Shown here: positions 46,001 to 55,724 of the stretch, piece after piece
Position numbering within the stretch: the stretch's first letter is position 1
How the letters are laid out: every line of letters begins with the position of its first letter
Assembly: GCA_002104905.1 (NCBI GenBank)
Contig: MCFE01000015.1
Coordinates: 62,001-126,000 of the forward strand
Direction: 5' to 3'
From: Basidiobolus meristosporus CBS 931.73
Lineage: Eukaryota; Basidiobolomycota; Basidiobolomycetes; Basidiobolales; Basidiobolaceae
DNA: 64,000 nt
Translations under genes and position numbers: made by a program
Notes under the pieces: model-generated
Databases searched by the model: none
What the model saw: the letters and a program-made list of their open reading frames with translations, nothing else
Told to the model about the DNA's origin: nothing

Positions 46001-46835
46001 TGGCCCCTTTATGAAAACAAAGAAAGGAGAACAATACATAATAATCGCCACCAATTATTTCTCAAAGTGGGTAGAAGCCCAAGCCGTCCGCAATAAAGAT
46101 CAGAAGACAACCGCCCAATTCATTCTAGAACACCTCATCTGCCAACACGGATATCCTCAGATACTCCTGTCCGACAATGGTGGTTCCTTCCTGAACGACA
46201 CCGTGGCCCACCTGTGCGAAATGATGGGCGTGAAACAAGTCTTCACGGCCGCGTATCACCCCCAGACTAACGGATTAACCGAGAGGATGAACCAGACGTG
46301 TTGCCGCATACTGGAGAAGCTTCACTGGGAACTTCCCCAATCATGGGCCGAGCTGCTCCCACTGACACTCCTAGCAATGCGCACCACACCAAATAAAACG
46401 ACGGGTTTCTCCCCATATGAAATCCTATATGGACGAAGACCCAAGTGGCGGGAGGAAGCTGGATTGACAATGGAAGGTGTCCCCCTGACGACACATAACG
46501 ACTATATAGAAAGGTTGATACATCGTATCGCCCACCTATACATAAAAGTATTCGAAAATGTTGACAAGCACCTTCCCCCTCCACCCAAAAATGAGAAACT
46601 AACAAGACAAAAGTGGAAACCAGGCAATAAGGTGTGGTACAACCAAACCATTGCAGGCCTCAAGTTCTGCCCACGATTTACACCCCAATGGATTGGCCCA
46701 TGCACCGTTATCAGTTCGGACCACGGACCAAAGTACACCATCACCCTGAATAATAAGACAATCAGCAATGTAGCGCCAGCCCATCTGAAACCGTTTCATG
46801 ATGATCCACCGATCATCACTGAGACCGAAGTGTGA
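43059..46835 (+). pseudogene. Element F Pol (protease-RT-RNase H-integrase), interrupted by three stops
   Basis: One reading phase with stops at 43,449 (TAG), 45,684 (TGA) and 45,720 (TGA). Domains: aspartic protease ALIDTGSSTLIMS (about 43,490); RT with KKDRKRRFCINYRKLN, LPFGLCNAPTTFQRM and the catalytic box as YLDN (44,781-44,792) instead of YLDD; RNase H (INCDGSLTGIGTVLG to HSALVWLM); integrase zinc finger HMSLGH...CTTC, core beginning GINFVGPF (first catalytic Asp replaced by Asn at 45,993), SDNGGSF and NGLTERMNQ, and a C-terminal domain PQWIGPCTVISS. The pol frame is -1 relative to gag, suggesting frameshift expression in active relatives. This copy is not functional as read. Confidence 0.9.
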
Positions 46836-46964
46836 TTAAACAATTATCAGGACAAGGATAGAGGAAGACACGGGATACATTCGAAGTTTATTAGAGGAGA
46901 TTTTAGTTGATATAGGTACAAATAATATGCGCGAGGGAGTTTGCCCAAAAGGGAGAACAAAAGA

Positions 46965-48134
46965 ATGCATATGGAAAGCGCCAAAGGAAACAGTTCACCC
47001 AAAACTGGCGATACCCCTCCCACTAGCAAGAACCAAGATGATATCAAAAACAAAACCGACCTGCAAGTGTTAAGAAATATGGTACAAGCGTTACGTACGA
47101 CAAGAGCCACCTATGAAGAGTCGTTTGCCGGAGCAGTCACGCTAATACAAGACACGATCAGAGAGGGACAAGACAAGTTACCCACACCAATACAAAGCAT
47201 GGAGATACTACCCAAGAAGACCGTGTACCACCTAAGAGGAGGTTCCTTGATCATTAAGGAGAAGGACGCCACGCTGATTCCCGTATCCATACTGGACACA
47301 GTCAGACAGAAAACACAAGTAATCAACTGTCGCGCCCTCACGAGACCTCGAGAGCCCCCCTGTTTTGTTGCATACTTGCCATTAATAGGTACCACGGTTG
47401 TTGAGGTATATGCAGACCTGGTATGAGCTGCAAGAGCACCAGAAGTAGAACTCCCGATCGAAGGACTCCTCCAAGAAATTCGCAAACATCTCAAACCACA
47501 TTTCCAAGAAGGAACCATCTTAGAGAAGATACGCAAACGGATTAAATACACCGGCCAGTTAACCCATGCGATCCACCAAGTTGCTGTGTTACAACTATTA
47601 CAGTGGTTTACCATAGGACAACTCAGGAATCAGTACGAAGTCCAACTCCAAGAAGCCAAAGAAACCACCGCGGATTCTGTAGAAACCATGAGGCAAGTAT
47701 GAAAGCGCCTCAATCACGCCACAGTTTCTACGGAAGAACTACAATACGTCTTGGAAGAAGCAAAAACTCGTTATCGACAACGGGTGACTGCTGACCGAGT
47801 GTACACCCTCTTCAAAAGGTCCCCCGCCATCATATTGAACACAAAAAGGACAAGCCCCAATAACGTTTGCAAGATAAAGAAGCAAGACTTTATCGCGTTA
47901 TTGCACCTTTTCTCGTTCTCCGACCCTCCCGAGGAACTTACCCAGAACCCTATGGTTCGCCAACTATTTGGCTCTGTGGAAAACATCCCTCGAGCAACAC
48001 AGGCCACACCCCACTCTGCCACCAAATGGTATCAGGTACTCGCCCGCAATCCCCTTGCAAGTGACAACCAGCAATGGTACTACGGTGACTCCCCATGCTC
48101 CGTAAACAAAATTGATCCTGGAGAAGCGAGTTAG
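46965..48134 (+). pseudogene. Element F ORF3, unknown protein of about 389 codons, two internal stops
   Basis: A single reading phase from the ATG at 46,965 to TAG at 48,134, broken only by TGA at 47,424 and 47,700. It lies between the integrase stop (46,835) and the 3' LTR (48,179) on the element's coding strand. The protein is hydrophilic and mostly helical-looking: a Lys/Asn/Ser-rich start, VLRNMVQALRTTRATYEES, a middle with KTVYHLRGGSLIIKEKD and IPVSILDTVRQK, a charged coiled segment, and a C-terminus with QDFIALLHLFSF and NPMVRQLFGSV. No signal peptide, membrane anchor, zinc finger or known env, chromodomain or RNase H signature is visible. I do not recognise a family. The length and single frame argue that it was coding until recently. 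Confidence 0.7.
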
Positions 48135-48178
48135 TCAAAGAACTTTGAGGACAAAGCTCCCACTTAACCCCCGGGATA

Positions 48179-48564
48179 TGTGAGTACCCAATGTAGTACC
48201 CACTCTTTGCCCAAGAGTTCTCCCAAGAGTTCCCTCCAGAGTCCTACCCAAAGTCCTCCAGTACCCTCCCTATGATTCCCCCGCGCGTCCTCCCCTCCTA
48301 TCCCTGCCCTTATCTAGTTAGAACACTTACCATAACAGGAAGGTGTTCACACCCCTATTTTATAACACATTGTCTATTGTCTAAGCCCCCCAAGTGATAT
48401 ATATATCTACCCAATTGAACCAGGAAGAACAACAATTTTTGGACGAAATAAACAGAAGTCTTTATTACCTTGCTACCTTCTATTGGAAGCTATTCTGAAC
48501 CAAGTGGTACTGACTTGACCTACAAGCTCTCCCACTCACCAAGTACAGTCAGTAATAACCCACA
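48179..48564 (+). repeat. 3' LTR of element F
   Basis: 386 bp, the same length as the 5' LTR; 9 substitutions between the two, 8 of them transitions and 6 at CpG sites. Preceded by CCCCCGGGATA rather than a clean polypurine tract. Confidence 0.92.
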
Positions 48565-50717
48565 TAGGGTACTTATTCTTCACGGTAACTGAGTTGAGGG
48601 CTTTGTAGTCAATGTACATCCTAAGTTTTCCATCCTTCTTCTTGACAAAAAGTACTGGTGCTCCCCAAGGTGACTTGTTGGTCTGATATATCCTTGCTCC
48701 AGTAACTGGTCTATTTGTCTCCTCATCTCTTCCAACTCCAATGGACTCATTCTGTAAGGTGTCTTACTCACTGGAGGGTTATATCCTGCTTCAATGGCAT
48801 TATTCATGTCTCTGACTGGTGGTAGGCTTACAAGCTCATCTGGGAAAACATCTGAACATTTCTTCAAAAGAGTCTGGACCTTCTGGGGCACTAGAGTAGA
48901 GGAATCCTCATGTAATACTGCCATGAAGAATATCTGGGTGCCTCTTCTTAGAACTCTACAGAACTGTGTCCTGCTAAGTTCACTTGTTTCACACACACTG
49001 GAACTGACCAAGTTAAAATCCAGTCTGGCAGGTAATAGCTCTTAGGTATTGTTCTCCTTCTGGATCTGAGTGGCATGGGTTCTCCAGTTGATTGATGGAG
49101 TGCAACAAAATAGCCAGGTTTTTCCAAGTACATGGTCAAACTTGCAGTACCCAAATATATAGGCCTGTAGATCTTCTTCATAGTCATTGATGTTCATCCT
49201 TACTGGCTGAGTAATACGGTTGACTATGTGGGAGTTCCCATCAGCTGTTGAGACTGAAGTTGATGTGACGGGTTCCAAGTTGATTCCAGCTTTCAAAGCA
49301 AATTTCTCTGACATGTACTCATGTGATGCTCCTGAGTCACCCATGATCTTGGCAGGTACTCCATTGATTACTCCATTCAAGTATCATAGCTTTCCTGAGT
49401 TAGAGGTCATCTGCAATAGGTATTCTTCTGTCATATGGAAGGTGAGTTCTGAGTCCTCAAGTTCATTCTCCATGTTACTAAGCTCCAGGGCTTCAATATA
49501 GCTAAGGCTCTCAATGGCTGATGTCCATTTCTTCTCTGTGGGCAGTACTTTGCAATATGTCCCTGCTGATGGCAATTGAAGCAAAGTCCTTTCTTCTTAC
49601 AATCTTCTGAGGTAGGATTCTTCTGCATAGTGTCTATTCTCATTGGAACTGCTTCTGATTGTCTTCTTTCATAGTGATTGTAACGTCTCTAACTTGTCAT
49701 TGTGGGCTTCCCAACTCCAAACATAGCTGAGTCATAGTCAATAGCAATCTTGATGGCTTCTTCAATAGACTGAGTTCTTCAATAATTCACTTCCTTACAA
49801 GTTCTTTCTTTTGACTTGTCAATGAAGTATTCAACTTGATCCAGAGGGTCCATTCTTTCAATTTGTCCAAGTAGACATCATTATTCATATATGTACTCTT
49901 GGACCATTCCTTTCTGTCTGAGTGTCTTCAACTTTCTTCTTAGTAGTGTCTGTTAGTGTGGGGGTTCAAAGGCATCCTGAATTTCCAACACAAACTCATC
50001 CCAGGTAGAGATTGTATAGCATCCCATCATAGTGGCTGACCTGATCTTTTTGTGGTACCACTGTAAAGCTACATCTGCCAGGTAAGAGGCTGCATGATGT
50101 AACTTGCTTTCTGGAGCAACTGCCTTAGGACTGAAAGCTTCTCCAATCTGGATGATCCAAGTTCCCAGGTTTTCATTGACTCTACCATGGTACCAGTTGA
50201 CCTTCACACTAAAGTTGCCCTTGACAGGGCTTTGCTGGTTCTGAGCCATGGTAGTCATTCCTTGTTGCTGTTGGCTTAGGATCTGGAGTAACTGTTGCCG
50301 TTGGACCAGGATTTGCTGCATGGCATTCTTCCATTCTTGATTGTCCAACATCTTGAGGGCGGTTTCTTCTTTCTTCAGGAGGGAGGTTTCTGGTTATTGC
50401 TGCTACCAATGTTACAAGTCTTGGTATAAGAGTTGTACAGGAACAGGGAGTTTAGCTAGTATTGTATTCACTAAAACTTGAACCAATTTTTATTGAGATT
50501 CCTGCAGTTCCTTAAATATATTTTGCAAGATCAATTGCAGACTAATTATATTTCCAAATATAGGCTGTGGCAGATGACTCATTTGATTGGATTGTCATCA
50601 CACAATAAGATCCTACCTAATAGATTGATTTCTGTCTGACAAGGATCTGCTGATTCATTTGCTAACAAATGCTACTGATTTGATAGATAATACTGATATA
50701 CTGATAGGCTAAACATA

Positions 50718-51085
50718 TGTTATGATCTGCTGCTTGAATGTTTAAGTTAGATCAGTTTTTAGTCAAATCAATGAGTATATGTTTAGGTTATCAGTATATC
50801 AGTATTATCTATGAAATCAGTAGCATTAGGCAGCAAATGAATTAGCAGATCCTTATCAGACAGAGATAGATGTATTAAGTAGGATCTTATTGGGTGATGA
50901 TGATGCAATCAAATGAGTCATCAGCCACAACCTACATTAGGAAATACAATCAGTCAGCAATTGATCTAGCAAAAATGTATACAAGGAGCTGCTGGAACCT
51001 CAATAAAATCAGTTCAAGTTTTAGTGAATACAATACCAGCTAAACTCCCTATTCCTCTACAACTCCTATACCAAGACTTGTAACA
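50718..51085 (+). repeat. 5' LTR of element D
   Basis: 368 bp, TGTTATGATC...CTTGTAACA. The following TAGGTAGCAGCAATAACC is shared with the minus-strand sister (rev. comp. at about 50,392-50,409) and should include the primer-binding site. Confidence 0.88.
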
Positions 51086-51143
51086 TAGGTAGCAGCAATA
51101 ACCAGAAACCTCCCTCCTGAAGAAAGAAGAAACTGCCCTCAAG

Positions 51144-52438
51144 ATGTTGGACAATCAAGAATGGAAGAATGCCATGCAGCAAATCCTGGCCCAACGGCAA
51201 CAGTTACTCCAGATCCTTAGCCAACAGCAACAAGGAATGGCTACCATGGCTCAGAACCAGTAAAGCCCTGTTAAGAGCAACCTTAGTGTGAAGGTCAACT
51301 GTTACCATGGCAGAATCAATGAAAACCTGGGAACATGGCTCTTTCAGATTGAAGAAGCTTTTAAAGCTAAAGGAATTGCTCCAGAAAGCATGTTACATTA
51401 TGCAGCTTCATACCAGGCAGATGCAGCTTTACAGTGATACCACAGCAAGATCAGGTCAGCCATTATGATGGGATGCTCTACAATCTCCACCTGGGATGAG
51501 TTTGTGTTGGAAATTCAGGATGCTTTTGAAACTCCACACCAGCAGACACTACTAAGAAGGAAGCTAAAGACACTCAGACAGAAAGGAATGGTTCAAGAAT
51601 ACATCTATGAGTACAGATGTCACTTGGACAAATTGAAAAAATGGACCCCCTGGATCAAGTTGAATACTTTATTGATGGATTGAAAGAAAGAACTTGCAAG
51701 GAAGTGAATTATCAAAGACCTCAGACTATAGAAGAAGCCAGCAAGATTGCCATTGACTATGACTCAGCTATGTTTGGAGTTGGGAAGCCTACAGTGACTG
51801 ATCAGAAAGGCTACAATTGCTATGAAAAAAGACAGTCAGAAGCAGTGCCAATGGAAATAGACACTATGCAGAAGAATCCTACCTCAGAAGAATGTAAGAA
51901 GAAAGGACTTTGCTTCAATTGCCACCAGCAAGGACATATTGCAAAGTACTGCCCACAGAGAAGAAATGGACACCAGCCAATAAGAACCTTCAACCATATT
52001 GAGTCCCATGAGCACAGTAATGTGGAAGATGAGCGGGAAGAAGACTTGGAACTCACCTTCCATATAACAGAAGAGTACTTGTCCCAAATGACCTCAAACT
52101 CAGGGAAGTTATTGTACTTAAATGGAGTAATCAATGGAGTACCTGCCAAAATCATGATTGACTCAGGAGCATTGCATGAGTACATGTCAGAGCTATTTGC
52201 CATGAAAGCTGGAATCAACTTGGAACCTACCAAATCAACTTCAGTCTCCACAGCTGATGGGAACTCTCACATAATCAGCCTTATTACCCAGCCAGTGAGA
52301 AAGAAGATCAATGACTATGAAGAAGACCTACAGGCTTATTTATTTGGGAACTGCAAGTTTGACCTTATACTTGGAAAAACCTGGCTATTTTGTTGTAATC
52401 CATCAATCAAGTGGAGAACCCATGCCACTCAGATCTAA
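51144..52438 (+). pseudogene. Element D Gag and protease, frameshifted
   Basis: Gag starts MLDNQEWKNAMQQILAQRQQ. TAA at 51,261 and TGA at 51,434 stand where the sister copy has Gln and Trp codons, and the phase changes near 51,620. The downstream frame is open from 51,617 to 52,438 and contains MDPLDQVEYFIDGLKERT, the zinc knuckle CFNCHQQGHIAKYC and an aspartic protease motif MIDSGALHEYMS. Gag and protease seem fused in this family, unlike element F. Confidence 0.8.
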
Positions 52439-52630
52439 AAGGACAACAAGACCTATGATCTATTGCCTGCCAGGCTGGATTTTAACTTGGTCAATTCTAG
52501 TATGTGTGAAACAAGTAAGCTTAGCAAGACCCAGTTCTGTAGAGCACTTAGAAAAGGTACTCAGATGTTCTTCATGGCGGTATTATAGGAGGATTCCACT
52601 ACCCCAGCGCCCCAGCAGGTCCAGACTCTC

Positions 52631-54940
52631 TTGAAGAAATATTCAGACGTGTTTCCATGTGAGCTTGTAAGCTTACCGCCAGTCAGATACGTGGATCATG
52701 CCATTGACACAGGAGATAGCCCTCCAGTGAGCAAGACACCTTACAGAATGAGTCCATTGGAATTGGAGGAAATGAAGAGACAAATTGATCAGCTATTGGA
52801 ACAAGGATACATCAGACACAGCAAGTCACCTTGGGGAGCACCAGGGCTTTTTGTGAAAAAGAAAAAGTGGAACACTTAGGATGCGCAATGACTACAGTGC
52901 CCTGAACTCAGTTACCATCAAGAATAAGTACCCCATACCTTGGATTGATGAGCTTTTGGACCAACTTAATGGAGCCAATATTTTCAGCAAGATTGACCTC
53001 ATGTCATGATACACCCAGATTAGGGTGAAGCCAGAAGACATCCCTAAGACAGCATTCAGGACCAGATATGGACATTACAAGTACTTAGTTGTGAGTTTTG
53101 GCCTCACCAATGCCCCTGCAACTTTCATGACCCTGATGCAGACTGTCTTCCAGGAGTACTTAGACATGTTTGTCATAATCTACCTAGATGATACGCTGAT
53201 ATACAGCAAGACAGAAGAGGATCACTTGGTGCACATTGAAAAGGTCTTGAAGAAGCTAAGAGAGAGCCAGCTTTATGGCAAGCTACCCAAGTGTGAGTTC
53301 TTCAAGGAACACATTGAATATCTGGGACACATAGTGACTAGCACAGGAGTAACCTTAGACCCTAAGAAGGTGGAAGCAATCAAGAATCTGAAGCAGCCCC
53401 ATAGCATATCAGAGCTTAGATCATTCCTTGGAATGGTTTTGTATTATTGGAGATTTGTCAAGTCATTTGCAAGTATTGCAGCCCCTTTAATTGATATCCT
53501 CAAGAAAGACAATACCTACAAGTGGGGCATAGCTTGTGAGACTGCCTTCCAGACACTCAACAATGAACTTGCTAAGCTACCAAGTTTAAGAATTCAGACT
53601 TCAGAAAAGAGTTCACTTAATGCACAGATGCTTCAGATTATGCAATTGGTGGAGTGCTGAGCCAGGAACACAAGGGAAAGGACTACCCTGTTGCCTTTGA
53701 ATCTAAGAAACTGAACTCAGCTGAACAAAACTATCCAGTCCATGAGAAGGAGATGCTTGCTATAATACACTGTTTGAAGACATGGAGATGCTATATTGAA
53801 GGAGTCAACTGCACTGTGAAGACTGACCATGCCTCATTCAACTATATATTTACTCGGAAGGTACTCTCTAGAAGAATGACAAGATGGAGTGAATACATTC
53901 AGCAATTTGACCTGGAGATTGTCTACTGCCTTGGAAAAACCAAAGCGGTTGCTGATGCCTTATCAAGATTAGATCAAGTTGCACAACTCAACTTGGTGCA
54001 TGAATCAGATTGGCCTAGTATATTACCAAAGTACTTGGAGGACCAAGCCATTCCTAATGAGGTGGATGAAGATATCAAGAAGATAATCCATGATGAAGCC
54101 AGCAAATTTGTAGTAGAGGATGAAACACTCTACCAAATTGTTGATGGAAGCCCTATTGCCTATTGCCCTTATGTTTCTTGCCTGGATTTAATACATAAGC
54201 AACACAATGGATATGGACATGTTGGAATTGAAGGAACCTATAGTCTTGTGAAAGCCAGAGCATGGTGGCCCAGAATGATACAAGACATTGAGAAGTTAGT
54301 AAAAGCATGCCCAAATTGCCAAATCAATCAAGGCCAGCCACAAAGAATTGCCAAACACTTCCCTTTGGAGCCTGTAGGACCATTTGAAAGATGGGGAATT
54401 GACTTTATTGGAAGACTGCCAAACACCAGGAAATGCAACCATTGGATCCTAGTTGCAATTGACCATGCCACTAAATGGCCAGTTGCTAAAGCTGTACCAA
54501 TAGCCAGTGAACAAGAAGTTGCAAGTTTCATTTACCATGAGATCCGAATGAAGTTTGGATGCCCTGTGGAGATCTTATCTGATAGAGGAGCAAACTTTAT
54601 GGCAAAGACATTAGAGGCTTACCTGGAAATGCAGCAGATCAGACACTTGAAAACCTTTGCATATAACCCCGGAACTAATGGAGTCACTGAGCGGTTTAAT
54701 GGATTATTTGGAAAAATGCTGACCAAGTATGCAAATGAAGTTGTCAGTAGATGGGATGAGTATATAGACCAAGCACTCTTTGCATGCAGAGTCAAAGTAT
54801 ACAACACCACCCAGCAATCACCATTTTACTTAGTGTATGGATGTGAACAAATGATTCCAGGATATCTCACACAACCAAAGCTTACAGACACCCTAGAAGA
54901 TGAACTCAGTCAGCCAAGCAGACACCAGCAACTGGAATAA
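52631..54940 (+). pseudogene. Element D RT, RNase H and integrase, in several frames
   Basis: RT begins with the typical YSDVFPCELVSLPPVR and [21 protein letters not shown] stop interrupts near 53,007. RT continues [27 protein letters not shown] and YLDDTLIYSK (53,025-53,660). RNase H and integrase are open from 53,654 to 54,940: LSRRMTRWSEYIQQFDLEIVY, a zinc finger ending CPNCQINQ, GIDFIGRLPNTRKCNHWILV, SDRGANFMAKTLEAYLEMQ and GVTERFNGLFGKM. This is the best-preserved integrase of the family in the window. The C-terminal domain lies at 54,986-55,186. Confidence 0.88.
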
Positions 54941-55286
54941 AGACATCAAGAGGCACAGACCAAAGTATCTCAAAGTGCAGAAAAGATGAAGCAGAGATTT
55001 GATAATACTATAGCACCAGAAGCATTGAGAGTTGGGAACTTTGTGTTGCTAAGAAACAACACTTGCAAGATGTTTGAGTCACAATGGACAGGACCATTCA
55101 AGATCATCAGAGAATGTCCATTTGCAACTGACCAACTGGTGGACAAACAAGGCAATATCCAGGAAGACTTAGTGCATAGGGACTGACTCAAGCTTGCAAG
55201 ACTTGCTGATACTACTGAACCATCAAGATATTGGTATCACAAGAAAAAAGATTCAGGGGAACCCTCTCAACTTTAGTAGGGGAGAA

Positions 55287-55655
55287 TGTTATGATCTGCT
55301 GCTTGAATGTTCAAGTTAGATCAGTTTTTAGTCAAATCAATGAGTATATGTTTAGGTTATCAGTATATCAGTATTATCTATGAATTCAGTAGCATTAGTC
55401 AGCAAATGAATTAGCAGATCCTTATCAGACAGAAATAGATATATTAAGTGGGATCTTATCGGGTGATGATGATGAAATCAAATGAATCATCAGCCACAAC
55501 CTACATTAGGAAATACAATTAGTCAGCAATTGATCTGGCAAAAATGTATATAAGGAGCTGCTGGCACCTCAATAAAAATCAGTTCAAGTTTTAGTGAATA
55601 CAATACTAGCTAAACTCCCTATTCCTCTACAACTCTTATACCAAGACTTGTAACA
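55287..55655 (+). repeat. 3' LTR of element D
   Basis: 369 bp, preceded by the polypurine tract AGTAGGGGAGAA. TGTTATGATC...CTTGTAACA, then the target repeat CATA. Confidence 0.9.
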
Positions 55656-55724
55656 CATATAACTAGTTGATTTGGCTAAAAACCAATCTAACTTAAACAT
55701 TCAAGTGGTAGATCATAACACCAC

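Larger units (their letters stand above)
41793..48564 (+). mobile_element. Full-length Ty3/gypsy retrotransposon with an extra 3' ORF (element F)
   Basis: 6,772 bp bounded by two 386-bp LTRs and the 5-bp target duplication TAGGG (41,788-41,792 and 48,565-48,569). Removing one copy restores the interrupted RT sequence of the host element, so the insertion is precise. Order: LTR, gag, pol (protease, RT, RNase H, integrase), unknown ORF3, LTR. The LTRs differ at 9 positions. Several in-frame stops and catalytic Asp-to-Asn changes make this copy non-autonomous. It is GC- and CpG-richer than all surrounding DNA. Confidence 0.93.
50718..55655 (+). mobile_element. Ty3/gypsy element D, 369-bp-LTR family, inserted in a sister element's LTR
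   Basis: LTRs 50,718-51,085 and 55,287-55,655, bounded by the 4-bp duplication CATA (50,714-50,717 and 55,656-55,659). Internal region: gag from the ATG at 51,144 (MLDNQEWKNAMQQIL), CCHC knuckle CFNCHQQGHIAKYC (about 51,912), protease MIDSGALHEYMSE, RT (52,740-53,400) with YLDDTLIYSK, RNase H, and integrase with GIDFIGRLP, SDRGANFM and NGVTERFN. Frames are broken by point stops (for example 51,261, 51,434 and 52,455) and shifts, so it is defective although it keeps the RT YLDD and integrase catalytic residues. LTRs differ at roughly 15 positions plus one indel (about 4%). Confidence 0.9.
39068..55720 (-). mobile_element. Ty3/gypsy element of the 369-bp-LTR family, minus strand, split by two later insertions
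   Basis: The two LTRs are 39,068-39,436 and 50,410-55,720; the second is 369 bp once the inserted element is removed. Reading right to left: gag (MLDNQEWKNAMQQIL, 50,350-49,690), CCHC knuckle CFNCHQQGHIAKYC, aspartic protease MGDSGASHEYMSEKF (about 49,340), start of RT (to 48,570), the rest of RT with TIYLDDI (41,792-41,530), RNase H (FTLCTDASDHGIG, about 41,100), integrase with zinc finger and core (40,560-39,800) and C-terminus PQWTGPFKIIRECPF (39,494-39,736). Stops are frequent. Possible 4-bp target duplication CTAC/CCAC (one mismatch). Foreign DNA at 41,793-48,564 and 50,718-55,655. Confidence 0.85.

Noticed and set aside
42220-46835. Long reverse-strand frames opposite element F gag and pol
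   Set aside because: They mirror the coding strand and show no family motifs of their own.
46965-48134. Element F ORF3 as an envelope gene
   Set aside because: No signal peptide, transmembrane segment or cysteine pattern of a fusion or envelope protein.
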